In this document: piece after piece, positions 26,602-35,958 of the stretch
Position numbering within the stretch: position 1 is the first letter of the stretch
Layout of the letters: each line of letters starts with the position of its first letter
NCBI GenBank assembly: GCA_903927955.1
Contig: CAIYOW010000104.1
Span: 1-39,796, forward strand
Direction of reading: 5' to 3'
DNA from: an uncultured Methylococcaceae bacterium
Lineage (GTDB): Bacteria; Pseudomonadota; Gammaproteobacteria; Methylococcales; Methylomonadaceae
DNA length: 39,796 nt
Notes under the pieces: model-generated
The model's input: only the letters and a program-made list of their open reading frames with translations
Told to the model about the DNA's origin: nothing
Databases searched by the model: none
Position numbers and translations under genes: made by a program

Positions 26602-27051
26602 ATGACAGGTAAAGTGACCGAAAAACCAATGCTAGGTTGGCGGGAATGGGTCAGCTTGCCTGCCCTGAACATCAGCCCTATCAAAGCGAAAATAGATACC
26701 GGCGCCCGCTCATCGGCATTACATGCTTTCAGCATAGAAAAGTACCAAAAAAGCGGCGAGCTTTGGGTGATGTTTGCCCTACACCCGTTGCAAACACGCG
26801 AAGATATTGTTGTAGAGTGTCACGCTCCTGTTAAGGACAGGCGCATGGTGTCGGATTCGGGCGGGCACAAACAACGCCGTTATGTCATTGAAACGCCTTT
26901 ATTGATTGGACAAACCCTAATAATGGCGGAAATGACCTTGACTAACCGCGATAGTATGCGTTTCCGTATGTTACTGGGCAGGACAGCCATGAACGGCAAT
27001 TTTATCATAGACCCTGCTGCATCGTATTTGCAAGGCGACCGTGCCGAATAA
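26602..27051 (+). CDS. RimK-associated type putative ATP-dependent zinc protease
   Basis: A 149-residue retropepsin-like protein of the COG4067/DUF785 family. It has the aspartic-protease-like motif KIDTGARSSALHA near residues 29-41 and LLGRTAMNG near the C-terminus, as in family members often found next to rimK. No rimK is present in this window. Enzyme activity is not established, and family names mention both zinc and aspartate. I chose ATG 26602; a longer in-frame start at 26542 would overlap the divergent GIY-YIG gene. Confidence 0.82.
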   Translation: MTGKVTEKPMLGWREWVSLPALNISPIKAKIDTGARSSALHAFSIEKYQKSGELWVMFALHPLQTREDIVVECHAPVKDRRMVSDSGGHKQRRYVIETPLLIGQTLIMAEMTLTNRDSMRFRMLLGRTAMNGNFIIDPAASYLQGDRAE

Positions 27052-27453
27052 ATCTGCCTAATACAAATAGGCAATCAGGCAGTTTACAAATGACTCCCGC
27101 TGGGTCGATTGCTTTAATTTTGTGCAATAATAAATGGCATTTGCACCAATTCGAGGTCATCTGTCGGGCCTCGCTTCGCTTTTGCCCCCAACAATCCCGC
27201 CATTTTATTATCCGGCAAGAGGCTATTGTCATGATTTTAAAAATGGCATGGATTATGCTTTAAATTTCCTATGGCTATTTGGCAGCATATCATCAGGACG
27301 CTGCGTAGCATGACGGAATTTAATGGATAAGGATTAATTCAAGGACAGTTGATGCGCCGACCCTATCGGAGCTCATTGCTTAACCCGTTGCAGCTTTGCC
27401 CCTCTATAAGCTGCCGCCTTTCCTCAGCACTCTAACCCATTGTCCTAAATTCT
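27052..27453. other. Intergenic region with two alternative short hairpins
   Basis: About 400 bp without a recognisable gene. TGCCTA (27055-27060) can pair with TAGGCA (27068-27073), while CTGCCT (27054-27059) can pair with AGGCAG (27077-27082), so the two hairpins exclude each other. Neither has a T-tail. A 75-codon minus frame (27005-27232) lacks coding features. The rest shows nothing I can name. Confidence 0.35.
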
Positions 27454-28359
27454 ATGACACCTAAATTTATACCGCTAAAAGATCATGATACGCCCATCAA
27501 AGTATTGTTCACAGGTTATTTGTGCACTGTGGGTATCGGTTATCTGTTTGCTTTGATCCAAATATTGTTTACCCACGGCATGGCAGATGGCAAATTTGGC
27601 CTTTCCATTGATGATATTGTTTACAGCTATTATGGCAACCGTTCCGGCACTGTGCTGGAAAATCAACTGAACGGCGCGATGAAAGCCAACGCGCCTGATA
27701 AGGAACGTTTCGCCATGATTGAGTGGGTCAGGAATGGTGCGGACGAAGATGAATATAAAGAAACCGGTATCGAAAAAATTGTCGAAACGCGTTGCGTGAT
27801 GTGTCATAACGAAACCGCTTCTGGCATCCCTAATTTTAAGGACTTCAAAACCTTAAAGACTTACACCAAAGAAGATGGTGGGGCCACTTTTGCCTCCCTC
27901 ACGCGCGTCTCGCATATCCACTTGTTTGGCATCAGCTTTATCTTTATGTTTGTAGGGCTTATTTTTAGTTTTGCCGAAACGCCAACGACCCAATACAAAT
28001 GTATTGCCATTGGTATGCCTTATGCATTTCTTATTGCCGATATATTGTCGTGGTGGTTGACCAAAATTGACCCGATGTTTGCTTGGCTGGTCATGTTCGC
28101 CGGTATGGGCATGGCAGTATCCTTTGTCTTTATGTGGGCGACATCCATTTTGGAAATGTGGTTTTATCGGCCGGTTTTCATCAATGGCTTAGGTTCCAAA
28201 TATTTGCAATGGCGCGATAGTCAAGAGGTGTCAATCCCTGACCGTATCTGGGTAGTGATTAAGACGCTTGCTGGGCAAATAAAACCGCTGGTCGCCTTGA
28301 CACGGGAAATGTGGCTGATACATATTACCCCTATTATAAATAAGGTTCTGAAAAAGTAA
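27454..28359 (+). CDS. Membrane-bound protein with one c-type heme motif
   Basis: A 301-residue protein I cannot place in a named enzyme. Residues about 16-40 form a membrane segment. A loop follows, with CVMCH (Cys114, Cys117, His118), a covalent heme c site expected in the periplasm. Further membrane segments lie at about 152-172, 185-201 and 207-232. His154 and His156 at the start of the second segment (RVSHIHLFG) could ligate a b-type heme or a metal. The C-terminal tail of about 65 residues is soluble and basic. The layout suggests an electron-transfer membrane subunit that stands alone, without an obvious partner gene. It is followed by a long AT-rich gap. Confidence 0.8.
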   Translation: MTPKFIPLKDHDTPIKVLFTGYLCTVGIGYLFALIQILFTHGMADGKFGLSIDDIVYSYYGNRSGTVLENQLNGAMKANAPDKERFAMIEWVRNGADEDEYKETGIEKIVETRCVMCHNETASGIPNFKDFKTLKTYTKEDGGATFASLTRVSHIHLFGISFIFMFVGLIFSFAETPTTQYKCIAIGMPYAFLIADILSWWLTKIDPMFAWLVMFAGMGMAVSFVFMWATSILEMWFYRPVFINGLGSKYLQWRDSQEVSIPDRIWVVIKTLAGQIKPLVALTREMWLIHITPIINKVLKK

Positions 28360-28972
28360 TTGGTAATTGCATATTGCCAATACTTGACGCAATACAGCTG
28401 CTGGGTGTTATGCGAAAAATTGGGCATAGATAAGTGTGTGGCAGGCTGTCAGTGGAATACGGTATTTCTGTGTACCCTAGCTTGAGTATGGCAACCTGTT
28501 GCATGTGTGTGCCGATCTCGGTTTTTAATTGGCAGCTAGGTGATGCCGCCATAAACCAAGGCTTAACTAGTGTTTAGCTGCGAAGGCTTACGAGGGATTA
28601 AAAGATTTTTCGGCAGGGTTCGCACCAACCATACAATCGCTGTATGCTGGCTAAAGCATTAAAGTAATTAATGTTTATTAATTGCTGTTTACATAAATAA
28701 TAATTTGATGTAGACAAGATAAAGTTGTATTCTATAGACGCTGGCAAAATGCTAATTGCATCTGGCATTTTGCTAGTTTAAATGGGTGATAACTGCGTCT
28801 TACTTTGAAAAAGCATGATTTTAAAATAACATTTTAGTTGTTTTGTAAATGGCTAATGGCTAATGGCCATGCTATTTTTCAGTAAGATGGGAAAATATGA
28901 TATGTGCCATATCTTATGGATGCTATGACATATCCCCTCAATTAGCTTTAATTTATAATGGTAGGATTTATT
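28360..28972. other. 613-bp AT-rich region with hairpins and short tandem repeats
   Basis: No coding region is apparent. TTGGTAAT (28360-28367) and ATTGCCAA (28373-28380) can form a weak stem just after the cytochrome gene. CTGGCAAAATGC (28741-28752) and GCATTTTGCTAG (28765-28776) form a 12-bp stem with one G-T pair. ATGGCTA is repeated in tandem at 28849-28862 and begun a third time. GATATG and CATATC (28899-28904, 28908-28913) flank a 3-nt centre, with another CATATC at 28929-28934. A TATAAT at 28954-28959 is too close to the start codon to serve as a -10 for it. The region may be a long regulated leader. Confidence 0.5.
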
Positions 28973-29920
28973 ATGAAAAAAATATTATTAAAGGCCGCGT
29001 TAGTCGGTCTGACAGCTTTATTGTTACCTGCTTTGGGTAACACCAGTCCGCATTTATTGTTGCGCGATCAGGCGGCAAGTGAAACCACCGACTTGGTCTA
29101 TCCGGGCAATAAGGCGCCAGTTATGATAGGTAATGTTTCTGTATATTATATTTATTGGACACCCAAAAAGCTTCAAGACGGGACTCTGTTACCTTCGTCA
29201 ACTGTTAGTTATGAGGTTTTTATGAGTCACTTTATAACTGACTTTTTGACAGGAAATGGTTTGTCGGCTATAGCCTCCCAATATTATCAGAATGTAAAAG
29301 GAAGAAATGCCTATGTCTCTAATAAGTTATTTCTTAGTGGGTCGCATGCTGACTTGACAACATATCCTGTTTCGGGATGCCCGGAGTCGACCCTATCAAC
29401 TGTTAATTGTGTGGAAGATTCTGATATTCAAACAGAAATTAAAAAAGTTATTAAGGTGAAAAAATGGTCTACAACCAATAGCATATTTGTAGTCTATACG
29501 CCTAGTGGTGAAGATGTTTGCGATAACAACGGCAATTGCACATCGACAGGCAACTCGTTCTGCGGCTATCATAACTTTATTCCTGCATCGGGAAGCACCC
29601 CTGCACTTGTTTATGGTGTAATCCCTTTTACCGGTGCTAACGGTTGTGGCACAGGCATTTATCCTCAAAACAAACCCGATTACGAAGCCGCTGCAAATAC
29701 CACCACCGCTGAAATATTCGGTATGTTGACCAACCCAATGCTTAATGCTTGGCTCACTCCAGATGGACGTGAAATTGGCGACTTGTGTCAAGGTGTGGAT
29801 ATCCCAGAAGATGCCACTTGGGCCAAAGGCAAGGCAAACCATCAGTGGAATGGACACTTCTATTACATCCAACCCTTATACGACAACCATTTGCAGGCCT
29901 GTACTAATACTGGCTACTAA
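28973..29920 (+). CDS. Secreted Cys-rich protein, EXORDIUM/phosphate-induced-like (copy 1)
   Basis: A 315-residue exported protein with a signal peptide (about 1-23). The middle holds VYYIYWTP, DSDIQTEIKKVI, GEDVCDNNGNC and SFCGYHNF; the C-terminal third has LTNPMLNAW, GREIGDLC and NHQWNGHFYYIQPLYDN. This order resembles bacterial proteins related to the EXORDIUM/phosphate-induced family. As I recall them, they carry an HExxE motif before T(D/N)P; here that site reads AEIFG, so the His is absent. About nine Cys suggest disulfides. TAGGA 6 bases before ATG 28973 supports it over in-frame ATG 28958. It is a tandem paralogue of the gene at 29977. Substrate and role are unknown. Confidence 0.7.
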   Translation: MKKILLKAALVGLTALLLPALGNTSPHLLLRDQAASETTDLVYPGNKAPVMIGNVSVYYIYWTPKKLQDGTLLPSSTVSYEVFMSHFITDFLTGNGLSAIASQYYQNVKGRNAYVSNKLFLSGSHADLTTYPVSGCPESTLSTVNCVEDSDIQTEIKKVIKVKKWSTTNSIFVVYTPSGEDVCDNNGNCTSTGNSFCGYHNFIPASGSTPALVYGVIPFTGANGCGTGIYPQNKPDYEAAANTTTAEIFGMLTNPMLNAWLTPDGREIGDLCQGVDIPEDATWAKGKANHQWNGHFYYIQPLYDNHLQACTNTGY

Positions 29921-29976
29921 TTAGGGTAGCTGTTGACAAAAGGGTATTTACATTAATTTTTACTGGTAGGTTCACC

Positions 29977-30918
29977 ATGAAAAAAAATTTATTACAGGCC
30001 GTAACAATCGGCTTAACAAGCTTAATATTAAGTGTTCAGGCCACAGCTGGGGGCAATAATGACCTGGTCTATCATGGCCCTCTTACACCTGTAGAGCGCA
30101 GCAGCACTACTACTAACCTGATAAGTATATACGCAATTTATTGGTTGCCAACCAGCCTTCAGGATAATACGCCAGTAAGTGGATCAAGCAACTATGTGAG
30201 GTTTCACCACCAGTTTTTGGTCGATATTGGCGGTGCAAACGGGTTGTCATCGATAGCTAATCAGTACTATAGCGTGGATGCTAAAAAAATTAAAAACTAT
30301 GCCAACGCCAGATTATTGTATACTGATGAAATCGTTGACACGAGTCCCTATCCAACTACCGGTTGCCCTGAATCTATGCTGTCCAGCACCAATTGCTTAG
30401 AAGATTCTGACATCCAAGCTAAAATAGTTGAAATAGTAGATGAGCACAAATGGATGGTCAATAGCCACACAGTGTTTTTGGTATACACTGCCAAGGGCGA
30501 AGATGTATGTGATGGCAATGGTAATTGCACAACGACTGGTACTCAGTTCTGCGGCTATCATAGTGCTATACTCCACCCACAAGCTAGATCATTTCTTGCC
30601 TATGCCAGTTTGCCCTATACTGGGGCAAATGGTGTTGGCAATTGTGGTACTGGCTCTTATCCGCAAAATTATCCCGATGCCGAAGCGGTTGCTAATACTG
30701 CTGTCAGCCAAATATTCGCGACAATCACCAATCCATTGCACAATGGTTGGTATACCAAAAATGGTCAAGAAATTGGTGATATTTGTAAAGGCGTAACGGC
30801 CAGCACCGGCAATACTTGGGCTAATGGCACGGCAAACCATCAGTGGAACGGACATTTCTACTCAATCCAACCACTTTACGACAATCATTTACATGCTTGT
30901 GTGGATTCAGGATCCTAA
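29977..30918 (+). CDS. Secreted Cys-rich protein, EXORDIUM/phosphate-induced-like (copy 2)
   Basis: A 313-residue paralogue of the preceding gene, 56 bp downstream. The signal peptide is about residues 1-24. Shared blocks in the same order are YAIYWLPTSLQDN, TGCPESMLSSTNC, EDSDIQAKI, GEDVCDGNGNC, QFCGYHSA, ITNPLHNGW, GQEIGDIC and NHQWNGHFYSIQPLYDNHLHAC. The place where relatives are recalled to have HExxE reads SQIFA, so both residues are lost here. The Cys pattern matches copy 1. A strong terminator follows at 30972, which suggests that the two copies form one transcript. The function is unknown. Confidence 0.7.
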   Translation: MKKNLLQAVTIGLTSLILSVQATAGGNNDLVYHGPLTPVERSSTTTNLISIYAIYWLPTSLQDNTPVSGSSNYVRFHHQFLVDIGGANGLSSIANQYYSVDAKKIKNYANARLLYTDEIVDTSPYPTTGCPESMLSSTNCLEDSDIQAKIVEIVDEHKWMVNSHTVFLVYTAKGEDVCDGNGNCTTTGTQFCGYHSAILHPQARSFLAYASLPYTGANGVGNCGTGSYPQNYPDAEAVANTAVSQIFATITNPLHNGWYTKNGQEIGDICKGVTASTGNTWANGTANHQWNGHFYSIQPLYDNHLHACVDSGS

Positions 30919-30971
30919 TCGGTATTATTTAGGGTTGGCAGTATCATCATTCTGCTAATCTAAAAGCCAAC

Positions 30972-31009
30972 AAAGCCCGACTTTGGTTGACCAATGTCGG
31001 GCTTTTTTT
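30972..31009 (+). terminator. Rho-independent terminator of the secreted paralogue pair
   Basis: AAAGCCCGAC (30972-30981) and GTCGGGCTTT (30996-31005) make a perfect 10-bp stem. TTGGT and ACCAA extend the pairing inside the loop. T residues run to 31009. It lies between the convergent paralogue pair and ybiT. The A-rich left arm could also act for ybiT. Confidence 0.9.
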
Positions 31010-31044
31010 GGGCAGGGCAGTTTGGAGATAAAGTCGATAAATGC

Positions 31045-32631
31045 TTAGGCTTGGCTAGTCAAATAATCCTCATAACTGCCATTAAAATCGACGACCCCGT
31101 GCGGTGTCAGTTCAATAATCCGTGTCGCTAAAGAAGACACAAATTCACGGTCATGGCTGACAAAAATTAACGTGCCCGGATAGTTTTCCAATGCCGAGTT
31201 CAAGGCTTCAATAGACTCCATGTCCAAATGGTTGGTAGGCTCGTCCATCACCATAATATTGTTTTTCTGCAGTATCAGTTTTCCAAACAATAATCGGCCT
31301 TTTTCACCACCGGACAGCACTTGCACCGACTTGTTGATGTCGTCATGCGAAAACAGCATCCGCCCCAATGTACCGCGTATGGCTTGGTCATCGTCACTGT
31401 CTTTGCGCCATTGCCCTATCCACTCAATCAGGCTGATATTTTCGGCAAAGTCTTCGGCATGGTCTTGGGCAAAGTAACCCACTTCGGAATTTTCCGCCCA
31501 TTTGACCTCGCCGGTGTCAGGGGTCAATTCACCCACCAAGGTTTTTAGTAAGGTTGACTTACCAATACCATTAGGGCCAATCACCGCCACCCGCTCGCCT
31601 GCCGCCACCATAAGCTTAAGATTTTTGAACAGCGGGTCGCCGCCATAACCTTTGCTGACATTTTCCACCTCCAATGCCAAACGGTGCAGTTTTTTGGTTT
31701 GGTCAAAGCGGATAAAAGGGCTGACCCTACTGGACGGCTTGACTTCATCCAATTTAATCTTTTCTAACTGTTTGGCGCGTGAAGTGGCTTGTCTTGCTTT
31801 AGATGCGTTTGCCGAAAAACGGCTGACAAACGTCTGCAATTCTGCCATTTGGGCTTTTTTCTTGGCATTTCCGGACAGTAGGCGTTCACGCACTTCAGTC
31901 ACGGCAATCATATAATCATCGTAATTGCCGGGGTAAACACGCAACTCGCCGTAATCCATATCGGCCATGTGGGTGCAGACACTGTTCAAAAAATGCCGGT
32001 CATGTGAAATGATAATCATAGTGCAATTGCGCTCGTTCAGTACATCTTCCAGCCAGCGTATGGTGTTGATGTCCAAGTTGTTGGTCGGCTCATCCAGCAA
32101 CATGATGTCGGGATTGGCAAACAACGCTTGGGCCAACAGCACCCGCAACTTCCAGCCCGGGGCAACCGCGCTCATCAGGCCAAAATGCTGTTCTAGTGGG
32201 ATGTCCAGCCCCAATAAAATCTCACCGGCACGAGATTCTGCCGTATAGCCATCCATTTCGGCAAATTCTACTTCTAAATCAGCAACCTTCATGCCATCAT
32301 CTTCGGACATATCGGGCAGGGCGTAGATACGGTCACGCTCTTGTTTGACCAGCCAAAGTTCTTTATGGCCCATAATAACGGTATCAATAACCGTACAGTC
32401 TTCATAGGCGAACTGGTCTTGGCGCAGTGTGCCCAAGCGTTCATTGGGTGACAAGCTGACATTGCCTGCCGTGGGTTCCAAATCGCCGCTGAGGATTTTC
32501 ATAAAGGTGGATTTGCCGCAGCCGTTCGCACCAATCAGGCCGTAGCGGTTGCAGTCTCCAAATTTAACGGAAATGTTTTCAAATAGAGGCTTTGCCCCAA
32601 ATTGCATGGTAATGTTGGCTGTAGAAATCAA
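31045..32631 (-). CDS. ybiT: ABC-F ATPase YbiT
   Basis: A 528-residue ABC-F protein that should bind the ribosome rather than transport. Two nucleotide-binding domains are present: Walker A GANGCGKS (34-41) with [10 protein letters not shown], and in the second half GPNGIGKS with LSGGEKGR and [10 protein letters not shown] charged linker lies between them. It matches E. coli YbiT closely over the whole length ([28 protein letters not shown]). YbiT is thought to ease particular stalled or slow translation states. The start is TTG at 32631; no ATG in frame fits better. A terminator for the opposite strand lies 36 bp beyond the stop. Confidence 0.94.
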   Translation of the reverse strand: MISTANITMQFGAKPLFENISVKFGDCNRYGLIGANGCGKSTFMKILSGDLEPTAGNVSLSPNERLGTLRQDQFAYEDCTVIDTVIMGHKELWLVKQERDRIYALPDMSEDDGMKVADLEVEFAEMDGYTAESRAGEILLGLDIPLEQHFGLMSAVAPGWKLRVLLAQALFANPDIMLLDEPTNNLDINTIRWLEDVLNERNCTMIIISHDRHFLNSVCTHMADMDYGELRVYPGNYDDYMIAVTEVRERLLSGNAKKKAQMAELQTFVSRFSANASKARQATSRAKQLEKIKLDEVKPSSRVSPFIRFDQTKKLHRLALEVENVSKGYGGDPLFKNLKLMVAAGERVAVIGPNGIGKSTLLKTLVGELTPDTGEVKWAENSEVGYFAQDHAEDFAENISLIEWIGQWRKDSDDDQAIRGTLGRMLFSHDDINKSVQVLSGGEKGRLLFGKLILQKNNIMVMDEPTNHLDMESIEALNSALENYPGTLIFVSHDREFVSSLATRIIELTPHGVVDFNGSYEDYLTSQA

Positions 32632-32682
32632 GCAGGTTATCCGTTAGGTAGTCAATTAAATGGAAAATGGGATGATGTGCTG

Positions 32683-33156
32683 TTATAGCAGAAGGCGGTC
32701 ATCGACCGCGATAAAACGAGTGGCGGCAGTGATTAAAGAAGGGGCGGTTAAGCTGGTGACACCGTAGACTTCGGTCTGGGTATGATAGTGCTGTTGGGTC
32801 TTGTCCAACAGCAAGTCAAAATCACCATCACCGGATACCAGCACAACCACATCCGCTTGCGCGGCATAGTCCAGCACATCCAGCGTGATGCCCACATCCC
32901 AGTCACCTTTGGCTGAGCCATCGCAGCGTTGTATATAAGGCTTAAGCTTTACCGTAAAGCCCAGTTGCCGCAATATCTGCTGGAAGGCTTGTTGCTTAGG
33001 GTCGCCTTTGTCAATGGCGTAGGCAAAAGCGACCAATACTTGCCGGTCGGTGGTGGCTTCTGCCCAAAACGCACGGTAATTGAAGTGGCGTTGGTAACAT
33101 TGCTTGGTAGTGTAGTAAATGTTTTGCACATCAACAAAAATGGCAACCTTTTGCAC
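32683..33156 (-). CDS. NYN-domain (LabA/DUF88-like) putative nuclease
   Basis: A 157-residue single-domain protein with the NYN/PIN-like fold. FVDVQNIYY at the N-terminus carries the first acidic residue, and VVLVSGDGDFDLLL near residue 105 the other two, the set expected for a metal-dependent RNase of this family. The target RNA is unknown. The start is GTG 33156, only 5 bp after the ppnP stop, with no clear ribosome-binding site, so coupling to ppnP translation is likely. Its downstream neighbour is ybiT, on the same strand but 51 bp away. Confidence 0.85.
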   Translation of the reverse strand: MQKVAIFVDVQNIYYTTKQCYQRHFNYRAFWAEATTDRQVLVAFAYAIDKGDPKQQAFQQILRQLGFTVKLKPYIQRCDGSAKGDWDVGITLDVLDYAAQADVVVLVSGDGDFDLLLDKTQQHYHTQTEVYGVTSLTAPSLITAATRFIAVDDRLLL

Positions 33157-33161
33157 GCCGG

Positions 33162-33476
33162 TCAGCTAAGGAAGGAACAGCAATAATCGCAAAAGCTACT
33201 GACTTTAACGCTAAATTGCGCGTTACCCTGCACCGGAAACGATGCACCGCCGCTTATGCTTTGCCAAGCTTCGTCGCCCGGCAACAATACTTGCAATTCG
33301 CCAGACAGGATTTCCATCAATTCAGGGGCGGCAGTGTTAAAGGTGTATTCGCCGGGCAACATAAAGCCTAATGTTTTCAGCGAGCCATCGGCAAAACGCA
33401 GGGTGCGGCTGTTAACTTTGCCATCGAAATAAACATTGGCTTTTTTAACAACAGAAACATCGGTAAATTCTGACAC
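33162..33476 (-). CDS. ppnP: Pyrimidine/purine nucleoside phosphorylase
   Basis: PpnP (YaiE, DUF1255) cleaves nucleosides with phosphate to base and ribose-1-phosphate. The 104-residue sequence shows the cupin-like core: NVYFDGKVNSRTLRF, MLPGEYTFNTAAPE, MEILSGELQVLLPG and WQSISGGASFPV. The C-terminal CDYCCSFLS is a slightly Cys-rich version of the family ending. The start is GTG at 33476. It is followed by the NYN-domain gene 5 bp downstream; both may be involved in RNA or nucleoside salvage, although this is only suggested by position. Confidence 0.92.
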   Translation of the reverse strand: MSEFTDVSVVKKANVYFDGKVNSRTLRFADGSLKTLGFMLPGEYTFNTAAPELMEILSGELQVLLPGDEAWQSISGGASFPVQGNAQFSVKVSSFCDYCCSFLS

Positions 33477-33574
33477 AACTCGTTCTCACAACTAGGGGGA
33501 AGGTTAAAAATAGACAGCATTATTAGGCAATCATAACAGATTGTAAGGCTTTTGGCGGCATTTTCCGGCAGTGA

Positions 33575-35006
<1,432 letters not shown>

Positions 35007-35465
35007 ATGACCGGCAACACGATAGATCATAACACCCTAAGCCGTCTGGTTGAGATTGGTGCTGTTCATGCCGCCCATGTTGTCGGACAAGCTGGCGGGT
35101 GGGCATTGTCGGTACAATATGGCATGGCTGACACTTTTCTTGCTGCCCAGCGCAGTGGAAAATTACGCCTGTTCCGCAAATTGGAAACGGTCATGCTGTA
35201 TTTGAAAAAATTAGGCATCAGTCATTTTGATGTGGATGCCAGTGCTTATGATGCGGAAACAGACCGCAAACGCCCTGACCGAGCCGAATCCCTTAAACGG
35301 GCGCATGAAGCAGCCGAACATGACGCTTGGTTTTGTGAGCAGGTGGAACAGGCCTTGATTGAAGCTGATGCACCCAATGCAGTATCCATACCCCACGATG
35401 TGGTGATGGTTAAGCTTAAAGCCAGACTTGATAAGATGGCCACTCAAGCTGGAATGGAAAGCTGA
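35007..35465 (+). CDS. Two-domain putative antitoxin for a ParE-type toxin
   Basis: A 152-residue protein ending 2 bp before the toxin gene. The C-terminal part (about 95-145) has AHEAAEHDAWFCEQVEQAL and ADAPNAV, the recognisable pattern of short antitoxins that pair with ParE/RelE toxins. The N-terminal part (about 10-85) has GQAGGWALSVQYG, SGKLRLFRKLETVMLYLKKL and FDVDASAYD, a separate globular domain I do not recognise, and unlike the usual ribbon-helix-helix start. It may bind DNA or another ligand. Typical ParD-like antitoxins are about 80 residues, so this is nearly double. Antitoxin status rests mainly on position and the tail pattern. Confidence 0.75.
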   Translation: MTGNTIDHNTLSRLVEIGAVHAAHVVGQAGGWALSVQYGMADTFLAAQRSGKLRLFRKLETVMLYLKKLGISHFDVDASAYDAETDRKRPDRAESLKRAHEAAEHDAWFCEQVEQALIEADAPNAVSIPHDVVMVKLKARLDKMATQAGMES

Positions 35466-35467
35466 AT

Positions 35468-35773
35468 TTGCTTATCCACTGGCAAGAACAGGCGGAAGCA
35501 GAAATAGGCGACTTATTGGCGTATATTGCTCAGGACAATGTTACTGCAGCCTACCGCGTTTATGAGGCAATCCGCAAGCAAGTCAGTTTGCTTGGCGAAT
35601 ATCCTGAAATAAGCCGTATAGGGCGCATAAAAGGGACTAGGGAACTGATGGTCGTCACGGCAACACCTTACATAGTCGCTTATCGGATTAAAAAGGATAG
35701 GATTGATGTTTTGCGCGTCCTGCAGGGTTCTCGGAAATGGAATAAACGGTTTCCTAAATATAGCCTTCCCTAG
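35468..35773 (+). CDS. ParE-type toxin
   Basis: A 101-residue toxin of the RelE/ParE superfamily. Family landmarks are QAEAEIGDLLAYIAQDN, YPEISRIGRIKGTRELMV and PYIVAYRIKKDRIDVLRVLQGSRKW, the last being the usual C-terminal strand pair. ParE members block DNA gyrase, while close relatives cut mRNA; sequence alone does not decide. The start is TTG 35468, 2 bp after the antitoxin stop, which suggests coupling and lower toxin output. The frame is intact. Confidence 0.88.
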   Translation: MLIHWQEQAEAEIGDLLAYIAQDNVTAAYRVYEAIRKQVSLLGEYPEISRIGRIKGTRELMVVTATPYIVAYRIKKDRIDVLRVLQGSRKWNKRFPKYSLP

Positions 35774-35918
35774 TTTTGGTTTTGGCATAGGCCTGTAGGA
35801 TTGCAAACCGTTACACATAGCTGCCCAATCACTAACAGGCTATTTTATAGGGTAGCCGGTCGAAGTCCTGACCGTACTTGAATGGTCATTGGAAGTGATA
35901 CCCAATAAGCAAAGATTT

Positions 35919-35935
35919 CCCTTGCCGCGCAAGGG
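35919..35935. repeat. Short palindrome upstream of the M16 protease pair
   Basis: CCCTTGC (35919-35925) and GCAAGGG (35929-35935) pair perfectly around CGC. It lies 23 bp before the start of the first M16 gene, and could be an operator or mRNA leader hairpin. There is no T-run. Confidence 0.4.
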
Positions 35936-35958
35936 TATGGTCAACAAATGAGGATGTT

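Noticed and set aside
28610-28650. tRNA-like GGTTCGCACC sequence
   Set aside because: No matching acceptor or anticodon arm could be built around it.
28954-28959. TATAAT before the first secreted paralogue
   Set aside because: It lies 14 bp before the start codon and overlaps the ribosome-binding region, so it is unlikely to be a -10 element.
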